In this document: positions 9,143 through 18,163 of the stretch, piece after piece
How positions within the stretch are numbered: the first letter of the stretch is position 1
Layout: the number at the start of each line of letters is the position of its first letter
Assembly: GCF_020991085.1 (NCBI RefSeq)
Contig: NZ_CP087719.1
Coordinates: 2,438,001-2,502,000 of the forward strand
DNA length: 64,000 bases
Reading direction: 5' to 3'
Origin: Roseomonas sp. OT10
GTDB taxonomy: Bacteria > Pseudomonadota > Alphaproteobacteria > Acetobacterales > Acetobacteraceae
The notes under the pieces: model-generated
Told to the model about the DNA's origin: nothing
Databases searched by the model: none
What the model saw: only the letters and a program-made list of their open reading frames with translations
Position numbers and translations under genes: made by a program

Positions 9143-9538
9143 TCATCCCGGCCGGCGCCGCGCCGTCTCGTCCAGCGCCGCCTGGGCCGCACGCCCGGCC
9201 CGGCGGGCGGTCGCCGCGGCGCGCAGGTCGCGCAGCCGCTCCACCGCCCGGTGCGCGGCCCGGGCCCCGGCCAGCGCCTCGCGCGCGGCCTCGGCGCGTG
9301 CCGCGGCGCGCTGCTGGCCCGCCAGGGCCGCATCCCGCTGGGCGAGGCCAGCCGGAAGCCAGGCGGCGTAGTCCCCCGGCGGCTCGGCCATGCCCTCGCT
9401 GACCAGCGCGGCCTCCGCCACGGCGTGGCGCAGCTCCGCCGCCTGCAGCCTGCCCAGCGCCTCCCCCAGCGACTGCCTCGCCTGGTCCAGGTGCAGTCGC
9501 TGAAGCCGGTCCAGCACCGCCAGCGGGTCGCGGCTCAC
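9143..9538 (-). CDS. fliJ: FliJ-like flagellar export chaperone/stalk
   Basis: 131 residues, almost entirely Ala/Arg/Glu/Leu heptad-like sequence predicted to form a long coiled-coil hairpin, with no other domain. Flagellar FliJ has this look and acts as the central stalk of the FliI export ATPase ring. Its start codon GTG overlaps the FliI stop (GTGA, 4 bp), so translation is coupled. The assignment depends on position next to fliI and on the coiled-coil character, because FliJ sequences are poorly conserved; a type III secretion YscO-type protein would look the same. No other flagellar structural gene is near. Confidence 0.65.
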   Translation of the reverse strand: MSRDPLAVLDRLQRLHLDQARQSLGEALGRLQAAELRHAVAEAALVSEGMAEPPGDYAAWLPAGLAQRDAALAGQQRAAARAEAAREALAGARAAHRAVERLRDLRAAATARRAGRAAQAALDETARRRPG

Positions 9539-10875
9539 GCCTCGGCCTCCGACATCGCCTCGGCCAGCGCGGCGAAGGCGCCCCGCACCGAGTCCCGCTC
9601 GCCGCGATCCTGGCGCAGCACCTCCTCGATCCGGGGCGCCAGCCGGATCGCCTCGTCCACCGCCGGATCGGTGCCGGCGCGATAGGCGCCGAGCCGCACG
9701 AGGTCCGCCATGTCCCGGTGCAGGGCGAGGATCGCCCGGGCACGGGCCAGCAGCGGCCTCTCCTCCGGCTCCAGGCAGCCCGGCACGGTCCGGGACAGCG
9801 AGCGCAGCACGTCCACCGCGGGATAGCGGCCCCCCTCGCCGATCGCCCGGTCCAGCACGACATGGCCATCCAGGATGCCGCGCACGGCGTCGGCAACCGG
9901 CTCGTCATGGTCGTCCCCCTCGACCAGCACGGTGAAGAGGCCGGTGATGCTGCCCTCGCAGCCCTCCGCCGCGGGCCCGGCGCGTTCCAACAGGCGCGGC
10001 AGCTCGGCGAAGACGCTGGGGGGATAGCCGCGGGTCGTCGGCGGCTCGCCCGCCGCCAAGCCGATCTCGCGCAGCGCCATGGCGAAGCGGGTCACGCTGT
10101 CCATCAGCATCAGCACGCGCCGCCCGGCATCGCGGAAATGCTCCGCCACCGTCATCGCCGCCAGCGCTGCATCCCGGCGCAGCAGCGGCGAGGCGTCGGA
10201 GGTGGCGCAGACGACGACGCTGCGGGCCAGCCCGGCCGCCCCGAGGTCGTCCTCCAGGAACTCGCGCAGCTCCCGGCCGCGTTCGCCGACGAGGCAGACC
10301 ACGGTCACGTCGCAGCCCGCGCCGCGCGCCAGCATCGCCATCAGGCTGGACTTGCCGACGCCGGATGCCGCGAAGAGACCCAGCCGCTGCCCGCTGCGGC
10401 AAGTGGCGAAGGCATCCAGCGCCCGCACGCCGAGATCAAGCCGCGGGCCGAGCCGTGCCCGCAACCCCGCCTCGGGCGGAGCGGCGCGCAGCGGGCGGGC
10501 GCGCGGTCCCGGCGGAAGGGGCCCCTTGCCATCCATCGGCCGTCCCAGCGGATCGACCACCCGGCCCAGCCAGTGGTCGCCCGGGCACAGGAAGGACGGA
10601 CCGACGGACACGGCGGCCTGGCCGGGAGCGACGCCCTCGGGAGAGCCCTGCAGCGACGCCAGCAGTCGATTCGGCGCCCCGCCCACAACCTCCGCGTGCA
10701 GGACCTCGCTCCCGCGCTGCAGCCGTACCCGGTGTCCCACCGCGAGAGAAGGCTCGAACCCCGCGAGATCGACCATGGCGCCGCGGACGGCGGCGACATG
10801 CCCGGCCGCCCGGACCTGTGGAATTGTCAGCAGGTTATCGGCCGTGGTCCTCAGCAAGGATGAAATCGGCGCCAA
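9535..10875 (-). CDS. fliI: Flagellum-specific ATPase FliI
   Basis: 446 residues. Walker A is [11 protein letters not shown] (168-177, Lys175), slightly different from the common AGSGVGKST. Also present are the catalytic-glutamate segment VGERGRE, the Walker B region [11 protein letters not shown], and the FliI-type stretches [18 protein letters not shown] and [11 protein letters not shown]. It powers unfolding and export of flagellar subunits at the cytoplasmic face of the basal body. The only well-placed start is TTG at 10875, after AAGGAAAC; an ATG is not available without losing the N-terminal domain. It is divergent from ctrA over a 116-bp intergenic region and translationally coupled to fliJ. 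YscN-type secretion ATPases are related, but the sequence is closer to FliI. Confidence 0.88.
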   Translation of the reverse strand: MAPISSLLRTTADNLLTIPQVRAAGHVAAVRGAMVDLAGFEPSLAVGHRVRLQRGSEVLHAEVVGGAPNRLLASLQGSPEGVAPGQAAVSVGPSFLCPGDHWLGRVVDPLGRPMDGKGPLPPGPRARPLRAAPPEAGLRARLGPRLDLGVRALDAFATCRSGQRLGLFAASGVGKSSLMAMLARGAGCDVTVVCLVGERGRELREFLEDDLGAAGLARSVVVCATSDASPLLRRDAALAAMTVAEHFRDAGRRVLMLMDSVTRFAMALREIGLAAGEPPTTRGYPPSVFAELPRLLERAGPAAEGCEGSITGLFTVLVEGDDHDEPVADAVRGILDGHVVLDRAIGEGGRYPAVDVLRSLSRTVPGCLEPEERPLLARARAILALHRDMADLVRLGAYRAGTDPAVDEAIRLAPRIEEVLRQDRGERDSVRGAFAALAEAMSEAEA

Positions 10876-10991
10876 AGGAATGTTTCCTTTTTAAATCCTG
10901 TCTGAATCTTTCTACAGCACGAACCGTGAAAACCTCTTTACCGGCGTGCCGTTTGCGCTTTTATACACGCATAAGGTGTGGAGAGCCGAAA

Positions 10992-11744
10992 ATGCGGGTC
11001 TTGTTGGTTGAAGATGATCTCACCACCGCTCGCGGCATCGGGCTGATGCTCAAGGCATCGGCGATGATCGTGGACTCCGCCGATACGGGGGAGGAAGCGC
11101 TGGAGCTGGCCAGGGTCTACGACTACGACATCGTGATCCTGGACATCATGCTGCCGGACATGGAGGGCTACGAGGTGGTGCGTCGCCTCCGCGCCGCCCG
11201 GGTCGGCACGCCCGTCCTCATCCTCTCCGGCCTGTCGCAGCCCCAGGCGAAGGTGAAGGGGTTCGGCGTCGGCGCCGACGACTTCATCGTGAAGCCCTTC
11301 AACCAGCAGGAGCTGATCGCCCGCATCCAGGCCATCGTCCGCCGGGCCAAGGGCTTCAGCCAGCCGACGGTGACGGTGGGGGAGCTGAGCCTCGACCTCG
11401 GCTCGCGCGAGGCGACGGTGAACGGCACCCCGGTCCATCTCACCGGCAAGGAATACGCGATCCTCGAGCTGCTGACCCTGCGCAAGGGCCAGGTGCTGAC
11501 CAAGGAAGCGTTCCTGAACCACCTCTATGGCGGCATGGACGAGCCGGAGGTGAAGATCATCGATGTCTTCATCTGCAAGCTGCGCAAGAAGCTGTCCCAG
11601 GCCGGCTGCTCCGACCTGATCGGCACGGTCTGGGGCCGCGGCTATGTCATCCGCGATCCGCGCAGCCTCCCGCCGAAGCTGGCCGCTGGCCTCTCCCCCA
11701 GCCCGGGCCCGGACCCCTCCGGCGGGGTGGCGGCCGCCGCCTGA
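10992..11744 (+). CDS. ctrA: Cell-cycle response regulator CtrA
   Basis: 250 residues. The receiver domain (1-115) has the acidic pocket EDD at 7-9 and phospho-acceptor Asp51 ([13 protein letters not shown]). The winged-helix DNA-binding domain (about 125-232) holds the almost invariant CtrA block [19 protein letters not shown] followed by the FICKLRKKL segment and GTVWGRGYV. This is the OmpR/PhoB-type master regulator of alphaproteobacteria, controlling motility, division or DNA-uptake genes depending on lineage. A Pro/Gly/Ala-rich tail of about 20 residues extends past the conserved end. Start ATG 10992 follows GGAG at about 10980. The gene is divergent from fliI-fliJ and ends facing the chemotaxis operon, across a perfect hairpin. 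A full TTAA-N7-TTAA box was not found upstream. Confidence 0.95.
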   Translation: MRVLLVEDDLTTARGIGLMLKASAMIVDSADTGEEALELARVYDYDIVILDIMLPDMEGYEVVRRLRAARVGTPVLILSGLSQPQAKVKGFGVGADDFIVKPFNQQELIARIQAIVRRAKGFSQPTVTVGELSLDLGSREATVNGTPVHLTGKEYAILELLTLRKGQVLTKEAFLNHLYGGMDEPEVKIIDVFICKLRKKLSQAGCSDLIGTVWGRGYVIRDPRSLPPKLAAGLSPSPGPDPSGGVAAAA

Positions 11745-11752
11745 CACTCCGT

Positions 11753-11778
11753 GGCAGGGGCGGCACCCCGCCCCTGCC
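11753..11778. terminator. Hairpin between convergent ctrA and cheR
   Basis: Perfect 11-bp arms GGCAGGGGCGG / CCGCCCCTGCC with a 4-base loop, starting 8 bp after the ctrA stop. There is no T-run on either side, so it may be a factor-independent terminator of weak type or simply a protective hairpin for both transcripts. Confidence 0.55.
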
Positions 11779-11868
11779 CGACACCGGCAGATGCACCGGA
11801 CGATCATGGCCCCCCGCCCTCCGGCCCTGCGCACGGATGGGCCCGCTGCGACCGCCCTGCCCTGAGCC

Positions 11869-12693
11869 TCAACCGGCCAGGCTCAGCGACGATGCGAGGA
11901 CATGCGGGCCGCGCTCGCCAGGCACGGGGACCAGCCGCGTCCCCAGGCCCAGGACCGTCTCCGCGCCGCCCAGGTAGAGCACCCCATCCGGCGCCAGCCG
12001 GTCCGCCAGCATCTCCAGGACGCGGCGCTTGGTCGGCGGGTCGAAGTAGATCAGGACGTTGCGGCAGAAGATCACGTCGAAGGTCCCGCGCCCGCGCTGG
12101 TCATCCAGCAGGTTGCCGACCTCGAAGCGGGTCATCTCCCGCAGGGGGGCGGAGATCCGCCAGCGTCCCCCCTCCTGCCGGAAGTGCTGCACCAGCATCT
12201 GCACCGGCAGGCCACGCTGGACCTCGAACTGGGTGAACAGGCCCTCCCGGGCACGGGCCACCACCTCCCGGCTCAGATCCGTCCCCAGGATCTCGGCGCC
12301 GCGCCCGCCCAGCAGCGGGGCGAGGCCCCGCAGGATCATGGCGGCCGAATAGGCTTCCTGCCCCGTCGAGCACGCCGCCGACCAGAGGCGCAGCCGCTGG
12401 CCGGCCGGCCGCGCGGCGGCCAGCTTCGGCAGCGCCGAGCGCAGATGCTCGAACGGCCGGCCGTCGCGGAAGAAGGAGGATTCGTTGGTGGTCAGGGCTT
12501 CCGTGACCTCGGTCGCCAACGGGCCGGAGAGCGGGGCACGCAGCCGGGCCGCCAGGGCATCCAGGTCCGCCAGCCCATGTCGGCGCAGCACCGATCCCAG
12601 GCGGGTGTCCAGCATGTAGCCCTTGTCCTCGGTCAGCACGATGCCGGCCCGCGCACGGACCAGCGCGGCGATCTCCGCGAAGGCGGCGCTCAT
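11869..12693 (-). CDS. cheR: Chemotaxis protein methyltransferase CheR
   Basis: 274 residues. It transfers methyl groups from S-adenosylmethionine to glutamates of chemoreceptors for adaptation. The N-terminal helical CheR_N domain (1-80) is followed by the SAM-dependent domain, with TTNESSFFRD, the SAM-binding WSAACSTGQEAYSAA and DVIFCRNVLIYF. The start ATG overlaps the CheB stop codon as ATGA, so the two are translationally coupled; the longer open frame upstream is antisense-style read-through of cheB. It is the last gene of the cheA-W-Y-B-R run. No chemoreceptor gene lies in the window, so its substrates are elsewhere. Confidence 0.95.
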   Translation of the reverse strand: MSAAFAEIAALVRARAGIVLTEDKGYMLDTRLGSVLRRHGLADLDALAARLRAPLSGPLATEVTEALTTNESSFFRDGRPFEHLRSALPKLAAARPAGQRLRLWSAACSTGQEAYSAAMILRGLAPLLGGRGAEILGTDLSREVVARAREGLFTQFEVQRGLPVQMLVQHFRQEGGRWRISAPLREMTRFEVGNLLDDQRGRGTFDVIFCRNVLIYFDPPTKRRVLEMLADRLAPDGVLYLGGAETVLGLGTRLVPVPGERGPHVLASSLSLAG

Positions 12694-13859
12694 GCGCCAG
12701 CCGCCAGCAGCGGCGCCGGTCCTGTCCCCCGCCGGACCGGCGAGGCGCCCGTCGAGGCATCCCAGGGGCCGGCCATCAGCCGCGCCGCCAGGGCGTCCGG
12801 CGGCAGCAGCGCCTCCGCCAGGCCGGCCCGCGCCACCGCCCCCGGCATGCCCCAGACCACGGAACTGGCCTCGTCCTGGGCCAGGACCCGGCCGCCGGCC
12901 GACACCAGGGCCCGGCAGCCCGACAGCCCGTCCGAGCCCATGCCGGTCAGGATCGTCGCCACTGCCGCCCCGGCGGTGGCCCGCGCCAGGCTGCGCAGCA
13001 TCGGGTCCACGGACGGCCGGCAGAAGTTCTCCGCCGGGTCCCGGGTCACCCGCGCCACCAGCTCCTCCGGCCCCGCCTCCACCAGCAGGTGATGGTCGCC
13101 CGGTGCCAGGAACACCCGGCCCGGCCGCAGCGGGCTGCCATCCACCGCCTCTGCCACCGGCAAGGCACCCACGCGCGACAGGTGGTCGGCCAGCATGGCG
13201 GTGAAGCCCGCCGGCATGTGCTGCACGACGAGGATCGGCACCGGCGGCGGCGCGGGTGCCAGGGCCCGCAGCAGCGCCGCCAGCGCCTGTGGTCCGCCGG
13301 TCGAGCTGCCGATCGCCAGCACCCGCGCCGCCCGCCGCGGAGCCTGGCGCGGCAGGTCGGGCGCCGCCGGCCGGGACTCCGCGGCCGTGGCGGGGCGGGC
13401 AGCGGCACGGTCCGCCCGGCCCCGCAGCATCCTGCCCCACCCCCGCACCTTCTCCACCAGCTCCGCCTGGAAGGCGCCGCCGCCGGACGCCGCGTCCGGC
13501 TTCGGCAGCACATCCGAAGCCCCGGCCCGCAGGGCCTCCATGGCGATCGCCGCCCCCCGCCGCGTCAGGGCGGAGGCGACGATGACCGCCGGCCGCGGCG
13601 TGCAGGCCAGCAGCAGGGGCAGGACCGTCATGCCGTCCATCACCGGCATCTCCAGGTCCAGCAGCACCACCTCCGGCCGCTGCGCCGCGGGCATGGCGGC
13701 GAAGGCGGCCAGCGCCGCGCGGCCGTCCCCCGCCCGCGCGACGACACGGATTCCGGCATCCGCCTCCAGCATGCGCGACAGGGCGGCGCGCGCCGTCAGG
13801 CTGTCGTCGCAGAGCATCACCCGCACCGGCCCTTCCGCCGGCGGCAGCGCACCCGTCAT
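12690..13859 (-). CDS. cheB: Protein-glutamate methylesterase/response regulator CheB
   Basis: 389 residues. The receiver domain (12-130) has phospho-acceptor Asp68 (LLDLEMPVMDGM). A Pro/Arg/Ala linker leads to the methylesterase domain (178-375) with catalytic Ser186 in GSSTGG, His214 in VQHMPAGF and Asp310 in GMGSDG. CheB removes methyl groups from, or deamidates, chemoreceptors when phosphorylated by CheA. Its ATG overlaps the CheY stop as ATGA and its own stop overlaps the cheR start, placing it firmly in the operon. The C-terminus carries about 20 extra residues of low complexity. Confidence 0.95.
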   Translation of the reverse strand: MTGALPPAEGPVRVMLCDDSLTARAALSRMLEADAGIRVVARAGDGRAALAAFAAMPAAQRPEVVLLDLEMPVMDGMTVLPLLLACTPRPAVIVASALTRRGAAIAMEALRAGASDVLPKPDAASGGGAFQAELVEKVRGWGRMLRGRADRAAARPATAAESRPAAPDLPRQAPRRAARVLAIGSSTGGPQALAALLRALAPAPPPVPILVVQHMPAGFTAMLADHLSRVGALPVAEAVDGSPLRPGRVFLAPGDHHLLVEAGPEELVARVTRDPAENFCRPSVDPMLRSLARATAGAAVATILTGMGSDGLSGCRALVSAGGRVLAQDEASSVVWGMPGAVARAGLAEALLPPDALAARLMAGPWDASTGASPVRRGTGPAPLLAAGA

Positions 13860-14257
13860 GCGGAACCGTCCGTGACGAAGCCCAGCAGCGCGAGCTTGTC
13901 GCGCAGGATCGCCGCGTCGAAGGGCTTCATGATGTATTCCTGCGCGCCGAGGGTCAGCGCCTCCAGAATCCGCTCGAAGCTCGCCTCGGTGGTGCAGAGC
14001 ATGACCACCGGGTGGTCCGGGCCGAACTCGCGGCGCGCATGGCCGAGGAATTCGAGGCCGTCCATCACGGGCATGTTCCAGTCGAGCAGCACCAGGTCCG
14101 GCATCGCCTCCCGCACCGCGCCCAGCGCCTTTGCGCCGTCCGGCGCCTCGCGCACGGCGAAGCCGTGCCCCTCCAGCAGGCGGCGGGCCAGCTTGCGCAC
14201 GACTGCGCTGTCGTCCACCACGAGGCAGCTCCGCGCCGCCCCCGGAACCGGCTCCAT
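13856..14257 (-). CDS. cheY: Chemotaxis response regulator CheY
   Basis: 133 residues, a single receiver domain. The acidic pair DD at 15-16, phospho-acceptor Asp59 (LLDWNMPVMDG), Thr in LCTTEAS and Lys in YIMKPFD are all in place. Phosphorylated by CheA, CheY would bind the flagellar switch. The stop overlaps the cheB start. Since only this stand-alone CheY and the CheA receiver are present, one may serve as a phosphate sink; which one drives the motor cannot be told. Confidence 0.93.
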   Translation of the reverse strand: MEPVPGAARSCLVVDDSAVVRKLARRLLEGHGFAVREAPDGAKALGAVREAMPDLVLLDWNMPVMDGLEFLGHARREFGPDHPVVMLCTTEASFERILEALTLGAQEYIMKPFDAAILRDKLALLGFVTDGSA

Positions 14258-14262
14258 CCCCG

Positions 14263-14733
14263 TCAGCCTCCCACCTCGTGCAGCGCCATGATCCAGGGCA
14301 CGTCGAGCAGCACCAGCAACCGCCCCTCCCGCCCCGGCACGTCGCGGTGCACGGCGCGGCAGGCGGCACGCCAGGAGGCCGCCAGGGTCGGCGGCACCGC
14401 GTCGAAGCCGGCTTCGGCCAGCCGAACCACGTCGCCCACCTCGTCCGCCAGCAGCGCGTAGAACTCCCCGCCATGCTCCATCACGACCGGCATGGGGGCC
14501 GCCTCCGCATCCGGCAGGCCGAGGCGCCGGCGCAGGTCGATCGCCGTGACGATCCGTCCGCGCAGGTTCAGGCTGCCGGCCACCGCCGGGGGCGCCAGCG
14601 GGATGCGCGAGATCGCCTGGGGCGCCAGCACGTCGCGCACGCCCTGCACCGGCACGCCGCAGAGCTGCCCGGCCACGCCGAGGGTCAGGAAGACCTCCGT
14701 CTCGCGGGCATGGCCCGGCGCCTTGTCCGACAT
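14263..14733 (-). CDS. cheW: Chemotaxis scaffold protein CheW
   Basis: 156 residues, one CheW-type SH3-like domain: EVFLTLGVAGQLCGVPVQGV at the start, the NLRGRIVTAIDLRRRLGL core and the LVLLDVPWIM end segment. CheW links receptors to the CheA kinase at the membrane array. It starts 5 bp after the cheA stop and ends 5 bp before cheY. The helix between about residues 85 and 125 is somewhat longer than usual, but the family call is clear. Confidence 0.93.
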   Translation of the reverse strand: MSDKAPGHARETEVFLTLGVAGQLCGVPVQGVRDVLAPQAISRIPLAPPAVAGSLNLRGRIVTAIDLRRRLGLPDAEAAPMPVVMEHGGEFYALLADEVGDVVRLAEAGFDAVPPTLAASWRAACRAVHRDVPGREGRLLVLLDVPWIMALHEVGG

Positions 14734-14737
14734 GCCG

Positions 14738-17314
14738 TCAGCCCTCCCCCCGCATCGCCGCGGCGCCGGCTTCCAGCCCCCGCGCCTCCAGGCATTGCCG
14801 CAGCGAGGTCAGCAGGGCCTCGCGGTCGAACTTCGCGACGTAGTCGGTGAAGCCCGCCTCCTGCCCGCGGCGCACCGCCGCGGGATCGGTCTGCGCCGTC
14901 AGGGCGATCAGCGGCAGCCCCGACCAGGCACCGGACTGCCGCACCGCCCGGGCGAAACCGAAGCCGTCCACCCCCGGCAGGCCGATATCGGAGATGATCG
15001 CATCGAAGCCGATCCCGGCCTCGCGCAGCCGCAGCGCCTGCTCCGCGCTTTCCGCCGCCGTGACCGCGTAGCCCGCGGCGGAGAGCGCCGGCACCACGAT
15101 GTGCCGGAAGAAGCCGCTGTCCTCCACGACGAGCACGCGCGCCGATGCCGCCGCCGTCGCGCCGAACCAGTCCGCCGTGCCCCGGCGCAGCCACCAGACC
15201 GCGTCCAGCACCTCCGTCGCCGCGCCGGCGACGATGGCGGTGCCCAGATAGCCCGGCCGCCCTTCCCCGCCCTCGATCCGCAGCGGCTGCTCCACCACGT
15301 CGAGGATCGCGTCCACCATCAGCCCCAGCGAACGCTCGCCGTCGCGGAAGACGAGGACGGCCTGGCGGGTGCCCGGCGCGCCCCGCCGCCAGTCCGGGTC
15401 CACCGGAACCAGCGGCATCAGCACGCCCCGGTCCTGCAGGACCGGCCCGCCCCCCGTCTGCTCGATGCTGCCGGCGTCGATGTCCTCCAGCCGCGCCACC
15501 AGCCCCAGCGGCACCGCCTTCGGCGCGCCGCCCCCGGCCGCGACCAGCAGCAGCGCCGTGCCGTCCGAGGCGCGCAGCCCCGCCGCCAGGTCGGGCTCTG
15601 CGGCGCCCTCCGCCTGGGCCCGCCCGTCGCCCAGCCCGCCCGCCCGGGCGACGCCATTGGCGTCCAGGATCATGATGACCGAGCCGTCGCCCAGGATCGT
15701 GCTGCCGGCGAAAACCGTGACATGGCGCAGGATCGGCGCCACCGGCTTCACCACGATCTCCTCGATGTCGAAGACCCGGTCGAGGATCAGGCCGAATCGC
15801 TGCGCGCCCACCTGGGTCACGGCGATCACGCCGTCGCCCTCGGGCCGGGCCGGCCCCGCCGCCGCGCCAGCGGGGCCGGGGGCCTGCTCCAGCCGCAGCA
15901 GCCGGGCGAGGGAGACGAGCGGCAGCAGGTGGTCGCGCAGCCGCAGCACCGGCGCGTCGCCGATCCGCTCGATCCGCGCGCCTTGCCCGGCCTCGCCGAG
16001 CCGCACCAGCTCCACCACGCCGGCCTGCGGCAGGGCGAAGCGGTGCCCCCCCGCCGCCACGATCAGCGCGGAGATGATGGCGAGGGTCAGCGGGATGCGG
16101 ATGGCGAAGCGCGTGCCCCGGCCGGGCGTGGACTCGACCTCGATGGTGCCGCCGATCCGCTCGACGTTGGTCTTCACCACATCCATGCCGACGCCGCGCC
16201 CGGACACCGCGGTGACGCTGGCCGCGGTGGAGAAGCCGGGGTGGAAGATGAAGCGCTGGACCTCCCGCTCGCCCATGGCGGCCAGCTCCGCCTCGCCCGC
16301 CAGCCCCTGCGACAGCGCCTTGGCGCGGATGCGGGTCAGATCCAGCCCGCGCCCGTCGTCGCTCAGCCGGATCAGGATGTGCCCGCCCTCGTGGCAGGCC
16401 TCGAGGAGGATGCGCCCGGTCTCCGCCTTGCCCGCCGCCCGCCGCGCCGCCGGGTCCTCCAGCCCGTGGTCGGCGCTGTTGCGGACCATGTGGGTCAGCG
16501 GGTCCTTGATCAGCTCCAGCACCTGGCGGTCCAGTTCCGTGCCTTCGCCGCGCAGCTCCAGCGCGATGCGCTTGCCCAGTTCGCGCGACAGGTCGCGCAC
16601 CAGCCGGGGCAGCGTGTTCCAGGCATGGCCGATCGGCTGCATCCGCGTCTTCATCACGCCCTCCTGCAGCTCGGAGGTGACGTGGCTGAGGCGTTGCAGC
16701 GCGGCGGAGAGCGCGGCGTCGTCGCGGTCCCGCGCCAGCTGCAGCAGCTGGTTGCGGGTCAGCACCAGCTCGCCCGCCTGGACCAGCAGCTCCTCCAGCA
16801 CCTCCACCGAGACGCGGATGGTCTGCGGTGCCGCGGGACCTGCCGCCTCCGGGACGGCGGCAGGCGCCGCCGCCCCGTCCCCGGCGGCGGCGGCATCGGT
16901 GGCGCCGGGCGCGGCGCCCGGTGGCGGCGGGGACCATTCGCCGCGTGTCGCCGCCTCCAGCGCGCCGATCAGCGCCCCGTCCTCGCCCGCCGGCTCGGCA
17001 CCCGCCGCCTCGATCGCGGTGATCAGGGCCCGGATGCGGTCGATGGCGGACAGCACCAGCGTGACCGCATCCGGCGTGGCGGCCAGCGCCCCGTCGCGGA
17101 TCTGGCCGAGCAGGCTCTCCGCCGCGTGCGCCACCCGTTCCAGCCGCGCCAGCCCGAGGAAGCCGCAGGTGCCCTTGATGGTGTGCACCAGCCGGAAGAT
17201 CTCCGAGAGGGTGGCGGCATCGCCCGGCGTGCTCTCCAGGCGCACCAGCGCCACGTCCAGAGCGGCGAGTCCCTCGTGGGTCTCCGTCAGGAAGTCGGCG
17301 ATCAGCTCGTCCAT
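14738..17314 (-). CDS. cheA: Hybrid chemotaxis kinase CheA with C-terminal receiver domain
   Basis: 858 residues, longer than classical CheA (about 650-700). In order: HPt domain (1-105) with phosphorylatable His44 in LVHTIKGTCGF; a Pro/Ala-rich linker (105-165) with no clear P2 domain; dimerisation helices from about 165; histidine-kinase ATPase with N-box HMVRNSADHGLED, DDGRGLD and SGRGVGMDVVKTN; a CheW-like domain (about 395-540); a second, diverged CheW-like segment (about 565-720); and a receiver domain (about 735-850) with Asp776 in IISDIGLPGVDG. It autophosphorylates in response to receptors and feeds CheY and CheB. The fused receiver resembles the CheA of gliding/twitching or Frz-type systems. 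It leads the cheA-W-Y-B-R genes and follows chpT by 90 bp. Confidence 0.93.
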   Translation of the reverse strand: MDELIADFLTETHEGLAALDVALVRLESTPGDAATLSEIFRLVHTIKGTCGFLGLARLERVAHAAESLLGQIRDGALAATPDAVTLVLSAIDRIRALITAIEAAGAEPAGEDGALIGALEAATRGEWSPPPPGAAPGATDAAAAGDGAAAPAAVPEAAGPAAPQTIRVSVEVLEELLVQAGELVLTRNQLLQLARDRDDAALSAALQRLSHVTSELQEGVMKTRMQPIGHAWNTLPRLVRDLSRELGKRIALELRGEGTELDRQVLELIKDPLTHMVRNSADHGLEDPAARRAAGKAETGRILLEACHEGGHILIRLSDDGRGLDLTRIRAKALSQGLAGEAELAAMGEREVQRFIFHPGFSTAASVTAVSGRGVGMDVVKTNVERIGGTIEVESTPGRGTRFAIRIPLTLAIISALIVAAGGHRFALPQAGVVELVRLGEAGQGARIERIGDAPVLRLRDHLLPLVSLARLLRLEQAPGPAGAAAGPARPEGDGVIAVTQVGAQRFGLILDRVFDIEEIVVKPVAPILRHVTVFAGSTILGDGSVIMILDANGVARAGGLGDGRAQAEGAAEPDLAAGLRASDGTALLLVAAGGGAPKAVPLGLVARLEDIDAGSIEQTGGGPVLQDRGVLMPLVPVDPDWRRGAPGTRQAVLVFRDGERSLGLMVDAILDVVEQPLRIEGGEGRPGYLGTAIVAGAATEVLDAVWWLRRGTADWFGATAAASARVLVVEDSGFFRHIVVPALSAAGYAVTAAESAEQALRLREAGIGFDAIISDIGLPGVDGFGFARAVRQSGAWSGLPLIALTAQTDPAAVRRGQEAGFTDYVAKFDREALLTSLRQCLEARGLEAGAAAMRGEG

Positions 17315-17404
17315 CGTGGCACCCGCGCTTGCTCACGGCAGGATGCGGGGGCGAGGGAAAGATTCGGTGAAAGGCCGGCGGCAGGCGGGGCCGCGCCCCG
17401 GTGG

Positions 17405-18010
17405 TCAGGCCGCGCGCAGCACCAGCGGCGCGGCCTCGGCCGAGGCGCCGAGCAGCAGTTCCACCCGCATCCCGGCCTGCGCCGCCAGGCGCAGCAGCAG
17501 CGGGGCCAGCACGGTGCGGGGGCCGCAGACCGGCTCCCCCGCGAGGGCGGCGGTCAGGGCGGGGGACCAGGCGGAGCCCCGCCCCTCGGGCCAGACGGCA
17601 ACCCCGCTCGCATCGCCCGCCACGTGCACCACGCCGCCGCGCGGCAACGCCTCCCCCCCCAGCAGGGCGGCGGCCAGGAGGGCCCGGACCAGCTCCGCCG
17701 ACAACTCCTCCGCCGGCAGGCCGGAGACGTCCACCTGCGTCCGGCCGCCGGGCAGGGCGCCGCCCAGGACCAGGCCCAGCTCCTCCCGGGCCAGCGCCCC
17801 GCCGCCGCCCATGATGAGCCGCCAGAGCCGCAGCCGGTGGCCCATGGCCTCCGCGCTGTCGCGGGCGACCGAGGCGGCCTCCGGCTCCTGCTCCAGCAGC
17901 TCCAGCGCGCCGGTCACGCTGCCGAGCGGCCCACCCAGGTCATGGCACAGCCGGGCACACAGATCCTGGGCGAGGCCTAGGTCGCCTGCCGCGGCGAGAT
18001 CCTGGTGCAT
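17405..18010 (-). CDS. chpT: ChpT-like histidine phosphotransferase
   Basis: 201 residues. The N-terminal helix LCARLCHDLGGPLGSVTGAL carries the His (His23) in the H-D-hydrophobic context typical of ChpT, and the rest resembles a degenerate histidine-kinase dimerisation/ATPase fold (HPTransfase family). In Caulobacter ChpT passes phosphate from the hybrid kinase CckA to CtrA and CpdR. Here it sits directly upstream of cheA, 90 bp apart on the same strand, 6 kb from ctrA. The start ATG 18010 is divergent from the DUF3553 gene. No CckA or CpdR is in the window. The call rests on the His motif and fold-level pattern, since this family diverges quickly. Confidence 0.75.
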   Translation of the reverse strand: MHQDLAAAGDLGLAQDLCARLCHDLGGPLGSVTGALELLEQEPEAASVARDSAEAMGHRLRLWRLIMGGGGALAREELGLVLGGALPGGRTQVDVSGLPAEELSAELVRALLAAALLGGEALPRGGVVHVAGDASGVAVWPEGRGSAWSPALTAALAGEPVCGPRTVLAPLLLRLAAQAGMRVELLLGASAEAAPLVLRAA

Positions 18011-18163
18011 CGGTCCGGCTCCATCCTGAACGAGCGTAACCTCCTGGCAGACTTTTCCTTGACCAATGGTTTACCTTGCCACTGTGACACAATTACGCCG
18101 GGCGGTCGGCGGCCAGGGGGAACCCCTGGCATCCGCCGCGCGGCTGGCGCAGCCTGCCATCCC

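Noticed and set aside
10876-10991. CtrA box between fliI and ctrA
   Set aside because: Only one TTAA (10891-10894) is seen; the second half after 7 bases is CTGA, so no full TTAA-N7-TTAA site.
14492-17980. Plus-strand ORF of 1162 codons across the chemotaxis genes
   Set aside because: Overlaps cheA, cheW and chpT on the other strand; Arg/Pro/Gln/His-rich shadow.
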